Assembly: GCA_937892105.1 (NCBI GenBank)
Contig: CALAUZ010000299.1
Location: forward strand, 1 to 37,859
Direction: 5' to 3'
DNA: 37,859 bases
Origin: an uncultured Fretibacterium sp.
GTDB lineage: Bacteria; Synergistota; Synergistia; Synergistales; Aminobacteriaceae
The notes below the pieces were generated by a model. That model was not told the origin of the DNA and did no database searches. It was given only the letters and a program-made list of their open reading frames with translations. Position numbers and translations under genes: made by a program. Numbering within the stretch: the first letter of the stretch is position 1; the number at the start of each line of letters is the position of its first letter. Positions 23,195-31,446 of the stretch are shown here, piece after piece.

Positions 23195-24733
23195 ATGGCA
23201 GAAGATTATGTGCTTGAACTTGAACATATCAGGAAAGAATATCCAGGAGTTGTGGCACTGAAAGACGTAACACTTCAGCTTAGGCGCGGAGAAATTTTAG
23301 GGCTTATCGGCGAAAACGGGGCAGGAAAATCTACCCTCATAAAGTGCTGTTCAGGAGCAGTAATCCCAACGTCAGGCAAGATTAAGATTAACGGCAAGGA
23401 ATTTGACCGCATGTCCCCCCAGCTTGCGGCTGAAAATGGAATAGCGATAATCTATCAGGAGTTCAACAACGTTGGCGAACTTTCTGCGGCTGAAAACATG
23501 TTCTTGGGCCGTCCAATCCTCAAGAAAAACGGTATAGTAATTGACCGCAAAGCAATGGAGGCTGAGGCGACAAAGGCATTTGAACAGCTTGACATAAAGA
23601 TTAACCCTGCCGAATTGGTCAAGAATTTATCCGTAGGCTATCAGCAGATGGTTGAAATCGCGAAGGCCATTCAGCAGAACGCACAGGTTCTCATAATGGA
23701 CGAACCCAGCGCGCCATTGACGACTAAGGAAGTCGAGAGCATGTTCAAGGTTGTCGAGCTTCTGAAGTCTAGGGGAGTGTCGATAATCTACATTTCACAC
23801 AGGCTTGAAGAGATATTCAGGCTGTCTGACCGTATCGAAGTCATCAGGGACGGCGAATATGTTGACACACTCATAACCGACAAAGACCCCGCAACAATAC
23901 CGCACCAGGTTGACGAGTTGATAAAACTCATGGTAGGCCGCGAAATGACCCAGAAATACCCGCCGCGAAAACCCTGCATACGTGATGAGGTTGTTCTCGA
24001 ACTTCAGCATGTATACGGCAATGGCGATGAGGACATATCGTTCAAAGTACACGCCGGAGAGGTTTTAGGATTGGGCGGACTTGTCGGAGCTGGAAGGACT
24101 GAGATTGCACAGGTGATTTTCGGTTCGAGGCCGAAAGACAGCGGAAAGATTATTTTCATGGGCAGGGAAATCAATCCGCAATCCCCGCGTCAGGCAATAG
24201 ATTACGGGATAGCACTGCTTCCGGAAGACAGAAAGAGACATGGCGCACTCCTCACCAATTCCATCAAGAACAATATTGCCATGCCTATTTACGAGCGTAT
24301 CTCAAAGGCAAGCGTCATTGATGCGAAAGTTGAACACTCAACAGCAGAAAAATACCGTGAGGATATACAGATTAAGTGTCCAAGCATTCACCAGCTTGTG
24401 AAGAATTTGTCCGGCGGGAACCAGCAGAAAGTTATTCTCGGAAAATGGCTGGCCGCAAATTCAAAGCTGATAATCTTTGACGAGCCTACAAGAGGAATTG
24501 ACGTAGGTGCAAAGTATGAAATATACAAGCTGATTAATGACCTCGTTGAAGACGGCGTTGCAATCCTCATGATTTCGTCAGAGATGGAAGAGTTAATCGG
24601 CATGTCGGACAGAATAGTAGTTCTTGCGGAAAACAAGATGATGGGTGAGCTTCAGAAGGACGAGTTCAACGCAGACACGATAATGTCATACGCATCGGGA
24701 GTAGTTCCTGAGAGCAAGAAGGAGGCAGTCTAA
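23195..24733 (+). CDS. Sugar ABC transporter ATP-binding protein (RbsA-type), second system
   Basis: 512 residues, double ATPase of a ribose-type importer. N-half: Walker A GENGAGKST (39-47), 'LIMDEPSAPL' Walker B. C-half: GLVGAGRTE (degenerate Walker A, normal for the family), LPEDRKRHG, signature NLSGGNQQKVILGKW and LIIFDEPTRGIDVGAK. The ribosome site CAGGAGG (23180-23186) precedes ATG by 8 nt. The stop is 3 nt before the permease start. It has diverged from the first copy at 11992, so the two are not a recent duplication. Confidence 0.93.
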   Translation: MAEDYVLELEHIRKEYPGVVALKDVTLQLRRGEILGLIGENGAGKSTLIKCCSGAVIPTSGKIKINGKEFDRMSPQLAAENGIAIIYQEFNNVGELSAAENMFLGRPILKKNGIVIDRKAMEAEATKAFEQLDIKINPAELVKNLSVGYQQMVEIAKAIQQNAQVLIMDEPSAPLTTKEVESMFKVVELLKSRGVSIIYISHRLEEIFRLSDRIEVIRDGEYVDTLITDKDPATIPHQVDELIKLMVGREMTQKYPPRKPCIRDEVVLELQHVYGNGDEDISFKVHAGEVLGLGGLVGAGRTEIAQVIFGSRPKDSGKIIFMGREINPQSPRQAIDYGIALLPEDRKRHGALLTNSIKNNIAMPIYERISKASVIDAKVEHSTAEKYREDIQIKCPSIHQLVKNLSGGNQQKVILGKWLAANSKLIIFDEPTRGIDVGAKYEIYKLINDLVEDGVAILMISSEMEELIGMSDRIVVLAENKMMGELQKDEFNADTIMSYASGVVPESKKEAV

Positions 24734-24736
24734 ACT

Positions 24737-25732
24737 ATGCAGGAAAACAAATTCGCAGCGGTATTCAAGCAGAACGCAATATGGCTTGTGTTTATTGTTG
24801 AGATAGCTATATTCGCGTACTTCAACCCCAAGTTTCTCGGACTGGCAAACATCGTCAACATCTCGCGCCAGGTTTCGTATTACGGCATAGCGTCAATAGG
24901 TATGACGTTCGTTATTCTTATTGCAGGAATTGACCTTTCCATAGGTTCAATTATCGCTCTGGTCAACGTTGTATGCGCCTATCTCATGATGAATATGGGC
25001 TGGAATATGTGGCTTGCCATTCTCATTTCCATTCTTATGGCAGTACTCATCGGCGTACTCAACGGCTGGATGGTTGCGTCAATCGGTATCCCCGCAATCA
25101 TAGCGACATTCGCATCGCAAACGATATTCAGGGGCTGTGCATACCTTCTTTCGGGCGGACTTCCAATTCCCGGCGTTGTCCTTGAACACCCCGCGTTCGG
25201 TTTCTTCGCCAGATGGTCGCTCAACAGATGGGACGTGTTCAAAGCAATGGGCGATGTCGGGTTAATCCCTATATGCGCAATCATCATGGTAATCTGCTTT
25301 GCTGTCGGCAGCTTCATACTCAACAAGTCATACTTTGGGCGTTACTTCTATGCTATCGGCGGAAATGAGGAAGCGTCAGAGCTTTCAGGTATCCGCGTCA
25401 ACAAGATGAAGTACCTTATCTACGCGCTTTCAGGTTTCTTTGCCGGACTTGCGGGGATAGTGCTTCTTTCGCGTTCAGGTTCAGCACAGAGTACGGCGGC
25501 AATAGGCTTTGAGTTCGAGGTCATAACCTGCGTGGTATTGGGCGGTGTCTCAGTTGCCGGCGGTATCGGAAGAATGTCGGGAGTTATAGCGGGCGTTTTA
25601 ATCATCGGCTCACTCAAGAGCGGAATGATAATGATGAATGTAAGCGAGTATACCCAGATGGTAGTACAGGGCTTAGTGCTTGCGGTTGCTGTCGGAATTG
25701 ACTGCTTCTCGAAGAAACGCCAGGCTTCCTGA
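24737..25732 (+). CDS. Sugar ABC transporter permease (RbsC-type), second system
   Basis: 331 residues with about eight to ten membrane segments. Blocks: GIDLSIGSIIALVN, GVLNGWMVASIGIPAIIATF, FGRYFYAIGGNEEASELSGI (coupling loop), VVLGGVSVAGGIG. It forms the transmembrane channel of the second importer. The start ATG overlaps almost directly with the ATPase stop, and AAGGAGG inside the ATPase 3' end (24718-24724 region) serves as ribosome site. A terminator sits right after it. Confidence 0.93.
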   Translation: MQENKFAAVFKQNAIWLVFIVEIAIFAYFNPKFLGLANIVNISRQVSYYGIASIGMTFVILIAGIDLSIGSIIALVNVVCAYLMMNMGWNMWLAILISILMAVLIGVLNGWMVASIGIPAIIATFASQTIFRGCAYLLSGGLPIPGVVLEHPAFGFFARWSLNRWDVFKAMGDVGLIPICAIIMVICFAVGSFILNKSYFGRYFYAIGGNEEASELSGIRVNKMKYLIYALSGFFAGLAGIVLLSRSGSAQSTAAIGFEFEVITCVVLGGVSVAGGIGRMSGVIAGVLIIGSLKSGMIMMNVSEYTQMVVQGLVLAVAVGIDCFSKKRQAS

Positions 25733-25746
25733 CGGTGAAATTTTTG

Positions 25747-25780
25747 CTCCTGCTCTGAGATATGGGCGGGAGTTTTCTTT
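25747..25780 (+). terminator. Terminator after the second ABC transporter
   Basis: CTCCTGC (25747-25753) pairs with GCGGGAG (25766-25772). The loop TCTGAGATATGG is identical to that of the terminator at 1135, and TTTTCTTT follows. The next gene's ATG lies only some 14 nt beyond the stem. Confidence 0.75.
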
Positions 25781-25786
25781 AACACC

Positions 25787-26356
25787 ATGTATGAAATTGA
25801 CGGCGCATATTCAGATTACTACCGCGAAATTGACCCCAAAAAACGCAGGATTATTCTAGGCACTCTTCCTGAGAATGATTTTGTCCGCGAACTTTATGAT
25901 GACCGCTATTCCGACCACGATGGAAAGGGACGAGAGAATATAGACTGGTGGCTTTGGCGTTGCATATGCCTTCAGATATTGTACGGAAGGGGAAGTTTTT
26001 TCCGGCGTTTCAGGGACAGGGAGATTTCGGCTGTACTTCATGAATTGCGCATGCATGACAACGACGGGGCGCATTCGGCGTTCCTATACCACGAATACAG
26101 GAACGTTTGCAGGCGTTACCTTTCGACATGCAGCAGCGGCAGCTACGCAAGCAGGTTTATGGGTTTCCGTCAGGCCAGCGATGAAGAAAAAGTGCTGAGA
26201 GCCTGTGCGGATATATGGCAGATGTCAGGCGGAATTGCGAGGAAGTCAGGGAATACTGGGGCTATGAAGTTATGGATTGAGGCGTTTCATGATGAACTGA
26301 TGGATTACGCTGATATTTGCAGAGACGAATACGAAAGATTAAGCAGGGAGGAGTAA
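25787..26356 (+). CDS. Uncharacterised small cytoplasmic protein
   Basis: 189 residues, no signal peptide or membrane segment. The N-terminus 'YREIDPKKRRIILGTLPEND' is followed by 'RYSDHDGKGRENIDWWLWRC', a helix-rich, Arg/Trp-rich region, then 'KVLRACADIWQMSGGIA'. The style (YYxEIDPxKRxxIL, then a DxxLWxC block) recalls small DUF proteins encoded beside sugar operons in gut bacteria, perhaps DUF6553, but I cannot verify that. No ribosome site lies at normal spacing; GGGAG within the terminator stem is about 15 nt upstream. It may be expressed by read-through or from the next unit, since the dehydrogenase follows 5 nt after its stop. Function is unknown. Confidence 0.7.
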   Translation: MYEIDGAYSDYYREIDPKKRRIILGTLPENDFVRELYDDRYSDHDGKGRENIDWWLWRCICLQILYGRGSFFRRFRDREISAVLHELRMHDNDGAHSAFLYHEYRNVCRRYLSTCSSGSYASRFMGFRQASDEEKVLRACADIWQMSGGIARKSGNTGAMKLWIEAFHDELMDYADICRDEYERLSREE

Positions 26357-26361
26357 ACATA

Positions 26362-27414
26362 ATGTCAACAATGGTACAGGAAGTAATGCAGGAACCTAAG
26401 AACATTATCTACAGGGACGTACCAATTCCAGAGCCGGACGCAAATCAGGTACTCGTGAAAATCAAGAAGATAGGAATATGCGGATCAGACATTCACGTCT
26501 ATCACGGTACACACCCCTACACTTCATACCCGATAACGCAGGGTCATGAAGTCAGCGCGCAGGTAGTGAAGTGCGGAGAGTACGCGAAGAAGTTTAAGCC
26601 CGGCGACAGGGTTGTGCTTGAACCTCAGATAGTGTGCGGAAGATGCTATCCATGTCTTCACGGAAAGTACAATCTCTGTGAGAGCCTGAAAGTTTACGGT
26701 TTCCAGACAACAGGAACGGGCAGCGATTATTTTGTTGCTGACGAGAGGAACGTTACGGCACTTCCCGACGAACTGAGCTACTCTGACGGCGCAATGATTG
26801 AACCTCTCGCTGTTACGGTACATGCCGCAAAGAGATTTCCCGATGTAAAGGGCTGCACTGCCGCTGTTCTTGGCTGCGGGCCTATCGGAATATTGCTGAT
26901 ACAGTCCCTCAAGGCACTGGGTGCGGCAAAGGTAATGGCTACGGATATTTCTGACGGAAGACTTGAACTAGCAAAGAAGCTGGGAGCTGATGTTGTCGTA
27001 AACACAAAGACACATGACTACAAGCAGGCAGTTTTGGACACTTTCGGGCCGGACAAATACGATGTTGCCTATGAGTGCGCAGGAAGCGATATCACGATGG
27101 ATCAGGCAATACAAAACGCACGCAAGGGAAGCACGATAATCCTTGTTGCAGTCTTCGGGAAGAAAGCCAACATCGACCTTGCAAAACTCAATGACAGTGA
27201 ACTTGACCTCAATACGTCAATGATGTACAGGCATGAAGACTTTGTGGACGCAATAAGGTTTGTTCAGGAAGGCAAGATACAGTTGAAGCCGTTACGCACA
27301 GCACATTTTGCGTTCAAGGACTGGCCGAAAGCCTATGAGTACATCGACAACAACAGGGAAACAACGATGAAAATAATCGTTGACGTTGACCCTGACGAGA
27401 AGGAAGAAGCATGA
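26362..27414 (+). CDS. Zinc-dependent polyol dehydrogenase (sorbitol dehydrogenase-like MDR), second copy
   Basis: 350 residues from ATG 26362, preferred because GGGAGGAG (26345-26352) precedes it and the earlier ATG 26317 lies inside the previous gene. Catalytic zinc Cys in GICGSDIHVYHG, GHEVSAQ, and Glu in MIEPLAVTVHAA; structural zinc CGRCYPCLHGKYNLC. The Rossmann motif AAVLGCGPIGILLIQ and Asp in MATDISDGR favour NAD. It is a paralogue of the gene at 15917 with the same layout (GICGSDIH, HPxxSxPI, MYxxEDF) but clearly diverged. The stop overlaps the start of the polyol dehydrogenase gene (ATGA), so the two are co-translated and may act in series on one substrate. Confidence 0.92.
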   Translation: MSTMVQEVMQEPKNIIYRDVPIPEPDANQVLVKIKKIGICGSDIHVYHGTHPYTSYPITQGHEVSAQVVKCGEYAKKFKPGDRVVLEPQIVCGRCYPCLHGKYNLCESLKVYGFQTTGTGSDYFVADERNVTALPDELSYSDGAMIEPLAVTVHAAKRFPDVKGCTAAVLGCGPIGILLIQSLKALGAAKVMATDISDGRLELAKKLGADVVVNTKTHDYKQAVLDTFGPDKYDVAYECAGSDITMDQAIQNARKGSTIILVAVFGKKANIDLAKLNDSELDLNTSMMYRHEDFVDAIRFVQEGKIQLKPLRTAHFAFKDWPKAYEYIDNNRETTMKIIVDVDPDEKEEA

Positions 27415-29009
27415 AGCTGACATATAAGGGCCTGTCTGACGTTGAGGGCTGGAAGAAGGCAGGTATTGAGCTTCCTCCTTATGATCCGCAGGAACTCGCA
27501 AAGAAAACTAAGGCAAATCCTCTTTGGGTTCACTTCGGTATCGGTAACATCTTCCGCATATTCGTCGGCGGCATTGCTGACACACTCATACGCAATGGCT
27601 TAATGGACAGGGGGATAATCTGCGCTGAGACGTTCGACTATGACGTTGTGGACAAGATTTACGCCCCGTTCGACAACCTTGCTCTTGCCGTAACGCTCCA
27701 TGAGGACGGGAAGACCGACAAGCGGATACTCGGTTCACTGACTGAGGCTGTAAAAGCTCCCGGAGACTGGGAGAGGCTCAAGGAGATATTCACACATTCC
27801 GGCCTTCAGATGGTTTCATTCACGATTACGGAGAAGGGTTACGCGCTTCATGGTTCGGACGGAAAGTACTTCCCGTTCGTTGAGGCAGATATGGACAATG
27901 GCCCGGAAAAACCCAAAGGCGCAATGGCTATTGTTACGGCCATGCTATACGAACGCTTCAAGACAGGCGCGGCTCCTCTTGCTCTTGTCTCAATGGATAA
28001 CGTTTCCCAGAATGGCCGAAAACTCCGTGAGAGCGTCATGGAGACTGCGGAGAAGTGGCAGGAGAAAGGATTTGTTCCCGCTGATTTCGTTGCATACGTA
28101 AAGGACGAAAGCCGCGTGTCATTCCCGTGGAGCATGATAGACAAGATTACCCCCAGACCGTCGGAAGATGTCGGAAAAATGCTTGAGGATTTGGGCGTTG
28201 AGGACATGGGTATAGTCGTAACGTCAAAGAGAACGTATATTGCTCCGTTCGTGAACGCTGAAGCACCAGGCTATCTCGTTGTTGAGGACAATTTCCCCAA
28301 CGGGAGGCCGCCTCTTGAGAAAGCAGGAATGTATCTCACAGACAGGAAGACGGTTAATCTTTCCGAACGCATGAAGGTAACAACCTGCCTCAACCCTATA
28401 CATTCAGCGTTATGCACGTATGATATATTGCTGGGCTATGTTCTTTTTGCAGACGGTATGCATGACCCAGAATTATCGAAACTCGCAAAAACTCTCGGAT
28501 ATGATGAAGGGCTGCCTGTTGTTGAAGACCCAAAAATACTATCACCGAAAGCGTTTCTTGATGAGTGCATGAATGTACGCTTCCCCAATCCGTATTTAGG
28601 CGACACAAGCGCGAGGATTGCTACGGATATATCGCAGGGGCTTGCGTTCAGGTTCGGCGAGACGGTGAAGTCATGGGTTGCGCGTGAAGGTTCTGCGGAA
28701 AGGCTGAAGGCTGTTCCTCTGGCGATTGCAGGGTGGCTGAGGTATCTTCTTGGAACAGACGACAAGGGCGGGAAGTTTGAGCTTTCCCCTGATCCGTTGA
28801 ACGCGGAGATGACGAAGCAGCTTGAAGGTATCGTAATCGGCAAACCTGAGACTGTTGGCGACAAACTGAAGCCCATTCTGAGCAATGCACACATATTCGG
28901 CGTTAATCTCTATGACGCTGGAATAGGCGGGAAGGTTGAGGCAATATTCCGCGATGAAGTTGCAGGTTTTGGAGTTGTGAGGGACGTGCTAAAGAAGTAC
29001 CTGGCATAA
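27411..29009 (+). CDS. Mannitol dehydrogenase family (long-chain polyol dehydrogenase/uronate reductase-like)
   Basis: 532 residues, long-chain polyol dehydrogenase. The N-terminal NAD domain starts 'WVHFGIGNIFRIFVGGIADTL', the characteristic G-x-GN-x-R nucleotide loop. The catalytic block is 'MKVTTCLNPIHS', with Lys322, Asn328 and His331. The Lys-to-Asn distance is one residue longer than in mannitol 2-dehydrogenase, as I recall for the 'KVTTCLNPLH' subgroup. The family oxidises polyols (mannitol, arabinitol) to ketoses or reduces fructuronate/tagaturonate. The ATGA overlap with the zinc dehydrogenase and the ketose 3-epimerase nearby point to a hexitol/ketose step. It ends the second operon; no clear terminator follows. 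Confidence 0.88.
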   Translation: MKLTYKGLSDVEGWKKAGIELPPYDPQELAKKTKANPLWVHFGIGNIFRIFVGGIADTLIRNGLMDRGIICAETFDYDVVDKIYAPFDNLALAVTLHEDGKTDKRILGSLTEAVKAPGDWERLKEIFTHSGLQMVSFTITEKGYALHGSDGKYFPFVEADMDNGPEKPKGAMAIVTAMLYERFKTGAAPLALVSMDNVSQNGRKLRESVMETAEKWQEKGFVPADFVAYVKDESRVSFPWSMIDKITPRPSEDVGKMLEDLGVEDMGIVVTSKRTYIAPFVNAEAPGYLVVEDNFPNGRPPLEKAGMYLTDRKTVNLSERMKVTTCLNPIHSALCTYDILLGYVLFADGMHDPELSKLAKTLGYDEGLPVVEDPKILSPKAFLDECMNVRFPNPYLGDTSARIATDISQGLAFRFGETVKSWVAREGSAERLKAVPLAIAGWLRYLLGTDDKGGKFELSPDPLNAEMTKQLEGIVIGKPETVGDKLKPILSNAHIFGVNLYDAGIGGKVEAIFRDEVAGFGVVRDVLKKYLA

Positions 29010-29039
29010 AGTTTTCACGCAATAAGACATAAAAATACT

Positions 29040-29081
29040 GCCTGAGTGTTGAAGATTTAGTATAATCTTGCGCATTCAGGC
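29040..29081 (+). promoter_or_regulatory. Promoter of the rfb operon with flanking inverted repeat
   Basis: TATAAT (29061-29066) lies in the middle of an inverted repeat, GCCTGA (29040-29045) and TCAGGC (29076-29081). The -35 (CTGCCT, 29038-29043) is poor, so activity may depend on a bound factor. The GAAGGAG ribosome site of rfbA follows at 29098-29104. Confidence 0.45.
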
Positions 29082-29113
29082 TATTATTTTGCACATGAAG
29101 GAGTGATTTCACC

Positions 29114-30007
29114 ATGAAAGGTATCGTACTTGCCGGAGGAAGCGGTACACGTCTTTATCCCCTTACCCTTGTAACATCAAAGCAGTTGCTTCCAGTTTAT
29201 GACAAGCCGATGATATATTACCCTGTATCTATATTAATGCAGGCGAAAATCCGCGACATTCTCATAATCTCAACACCTGAAGACCTGCCTCGTTTCGAGA
29301 AATTATTGGGAGACGGTTCACGCTTCGGTGTAAATTTCGCGTACAAGGAGCAGCCCTCACCAGATGGATTAGCACAAGCCTTCATCATTGGGAAAAATTT
29401 TATCGGCCCCGACACTGTAGCAATGATACTCGGCGACAACATATTTTCCGGACAGGGGCTTGTCCGCCGTCTCAATGAGGCAGTAGGCAATGCAGAAAAC
29501 GGAAAGGGCGCAACAATATTCGGTTACTATGTCGATGATCCTGAACGCTTCGGCATCGTTGAATTTGACCATCGCGGAAAAGCTGTATCAATCGAGGAAA
29601 AACCAGAACACCCAAAGAGCAATTACTGCGTTACAGGTCTCTACTTCTACGATAACAGGGTGATAGAATTTGCCGAAAGCCTGAAGCCGTCAAAGAGGGG
29701 TGAGCTTGAGATTACTGACTTGAACCGCATATATCTTGAACGCGGGGAGCTTAATGTTGAGCTTTTAGGGCAAGGTTTCACATGGCTGGATACCGGCACG
29801 CATGAAAGTCTCGCGGACGCTACTAACTTCGTGAAAACCCTTGAGACCCACCAGCACAGGAAGATAGCCTGTCTTGAGGAGATTGCGTATCTTAACGGCT
29901 GGATTTCGCGGGAACAGGTTATGACGGTTGCCGAACAGCTCAGGAAGAACCAGTACGGACAATATCTCATGGATATTCTTGAAGGGAAGTACATAGATGC
30001 AAGGTAA
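29114..30007 (+). CDS. rfbA: Glucose-1-phosphate thymidylyltransferase RfbA
   Basis: 297 residues, the usual RfbA length. Condenses dTTP and glucose 1-phosphate to dTDP-glucose, the first step of dTDP-L-rhamnose synthesis. [11 protein letters not shown] is the nucleotide-binding signature, [15 protein letters not shown] the next block, '[11 protein letters not shown]' holds the metal Asp, and '[13 protein letters not shown]' is near the C-terminus. GAAGGAG precedes ATG 29114. Its 3' end overlaps the rfbD start by 11 nt. The cluster order rfbA-D-C-B makes the full pathway; the sugar likely goes to O-antigen or another envelope glycan. Confidence 0.97.
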   Translation: MKGIVLAGGSGTRLYPLTLVTSKQLLPVYDKPMIYYPVSILMQAKIRDILIISTPEDLPRFEKLLGDGSRFGVNFAYKEQPSPDGLAQAFIIGKNFIGPDTVAMILGDNIFSGQGLVRRLNEAVGNAENGKGATIFGYYVDDPERFGIVEFDHRGKAVSIEEKPEHPKSNYCVTGLYFYDNRVIEFAESLKPSKRGELEITDLNRIYLERGELNVELLGQGFTWLDTGTHESLADATNFVKTLETHQHRKIACLEEIAYLNGWISREQVMTVAEQLRKNQYGQYLMDILEGKYIDAR

Positions 30008-30902
30008 AATTTTCATAACGGGAGCTAATGGCCAGCTTGGACGCGATTTGGTGCATGAGCTGGCTTCACGCGGAATTGAGTGCGTTGCTTCGGACATTCA
30101 GGAGGGTTTTGCGGGTGCTGAGGAATGCCGGTATGTCCAACTCGATATCACGGACTATGATGCTGTTGAAGCGGCCATGAACGCAACACAGCCTGAGAGG
30201 GTGATACACTGTGCTGCATGGACAGCTGTTGACCCTGCGGAAGACGAACAGAACAGGCCGAAAGTCTACGCCGTAAACGTTACAGGAACGGAGAACATTG
30301 CAAGAGCCTGCGCGAAACATGGTGCAGTAATGACGTACATTAGTACTGATTATGTGTTTGACGGGACTGGCGCAAGGGCATGGAAGCCGGAAGACGAAGC
30401 GTTTTCCCCGCTGAACTATTATGGTGAGACGAAATTGCAGGGAGAACTTGCTGTGAAGAAGCACCTCCGTGATTTCTTCATCGTCAGAATTGCATGGGTA
30501 TTCGGGAAAAACGGGAATAACTTTGTCCGCACAATGCTCAAAATTGCAAAGACACATGACACACTTCGAGTAGTAAATGACCAGATTGGAACGCCAACTT
30601 ATACCCCTGATCTTGCGAGGCTTCTTGCTGACATGAACATGACGGATAAATTTGGCATATATCACGCAACGAATGAGGGCGGCTATATAAGCTGGTATGA
30701 TTTCGCCAAAGAGATATTTGCACAGTCGGGCGTTAATGTGAATGTCATTCCTGTTGCTGCTGCTGAATACGGGCTGTCGAAGGCTAAGAGGCCGTACAAT
30801 TCCCGCCTTGACAAGAGCAAACTGAAGGCTGAAGGATTTACTCCCCTTCCAGACTGGCGGGACGCATTGAGGAGGTATCTTGCAGAAAATGGGACAGATT
30901 AA
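29997..30902 (+). CDS. rfbD: dTDP-4-dehydrorhamnose reductase RfbD
   Basis: 301 residues, extended SDR. Reduces dTDP-4-keto-L-rhamnose to dTDP-L-rhamnose with NAD(P)H, the last step of the pathway. [15 protein letters not shown] is the cofactor motif, '[11 protein letters not shown]' and '[10 protein letters not shown]' (YxxxK) are catalytic, and '[12 protein letters not shown]' is typical near the C-terminus. ATG 29997 lies in the end of rfbA with GAAGGGAAG as ribosome site. The stop overlaps rfbC. Confidence 0.96.
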   Translation: MQGKIFITGANGQLGRDLVHELASRGIECVASDIQEGFAGAEECRYVQLDITDYDAVEAAMNATQPERVIHCAAWTAVDPAEDEQNRPKVYAVNVTGTENIARACAKHGAVMTYISTDYVFDGTGARAWKPEDEAFSPLNYYGETKLQGELAVKKHLRDFFIVRIAWVFGKNGNNFVRTMLKIAKTHDTLRVVNDQIGTPTYTPDLARLLADMNMTDKFGIYHATNEGGYISWYDFAKEIFAQSGVNVNVIPVAAAEYGLSKAKRPYNSRLDKSKLKAEGFTPLPDWRDALRRYLAENGTD

Positions 30903-31446
30903 GGTTGAGCATGATATTGCCGGGATTAAGGGGCTTTGCATTATCACTCCTAATGTACACGGCGACAAACGCGGCTATTTCACTGAGACGTACAACCGCA
31001 GGGACATGGCCGAAGCCGGACTGGATTACGATTTTGTTCAGGATAACCAGAGCAGCAGCACAAAAGGAGTGTTGAGGGGGCTTCATTTCCAGATACATTA
31101 CCCTCAGACAAAACTTGTACGTGTTATACGAGGGGCAGTATATGATGTTGCTGTTGATGTTCGCAGGGGAAGTGAGACGTTCGGGAAGCATTACGGGACA
31201 ATTCTGACGGAGGAAAATCACAGGCAGTTCTTGATACCGCGCGGGTTTGCACATGGATTTCTTGTGATTTCTGACACTGCGGAATTCTGCTACAAATGCG
31301 ATGACTTCTGGCACCCCAACGATGAGGGCGGAATAATCTGGAACGACAGGGACATCAATATATCATGGCCTGAAGTAAATTCACCGCTCATTCTTTCGGA
31401 CAGAGACAAGGCACTTCCAACGCTGAGGGAGGCAATATTACCGTGA
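30880..31446 (+). CDS. rfbC: dTDP-4-dehydrorhamnose 3,5-epimerase RfbC
   Basis: 188 residues, cupin-fold epimerase acting on dTDP-4-keto-6-deoxyglucose. Motifs: 'RGYFTETYNR', 'FVQDNQSSSTKGVLRGLHFQ' with the catalytic His, 'VYDVAVDVRRGSETFG' with the Asp partner, and 'LIPRGFAHGFLV'. TTG 30880 is 4 nt after GAGGAGG; ATG 30889 is a close alternative. It overlaps rfbD by 23 nt and rfbB by 4 nt. Confidence 0.95.
   Translation: MQKMGQIKVEHDIAGIKGLCIITPNVHGDKRGYFTETYNRRDMAEAGLDYDFVQDNQSSSTKGVLRGLHFQIHYPQTKLVRVIRGAVYDVAVDVRRGSETFGKHYGTILTEENHRQFLIPRGFAHGFLVISDTAEFCYKCDDFWHPNDEGGIIWNDRDINISWPEVNSPLILSDRDKALPTLREAILP

Noticed and set aside
11992..25732. Recent tandem duplication of the two ABC transporters
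   Set aside because: The proteins share family motifs but differ widely outside them, and the binding proteins are clearly distinct, so they are old paralogues.
30066..30968. Long minus-strand open frame of 300 codons opposite rfbD
   Set aside because: Lies fully antisense to rfbD, composition is Cys/Val/Arg-biased shadow, no ribosome site or domain.
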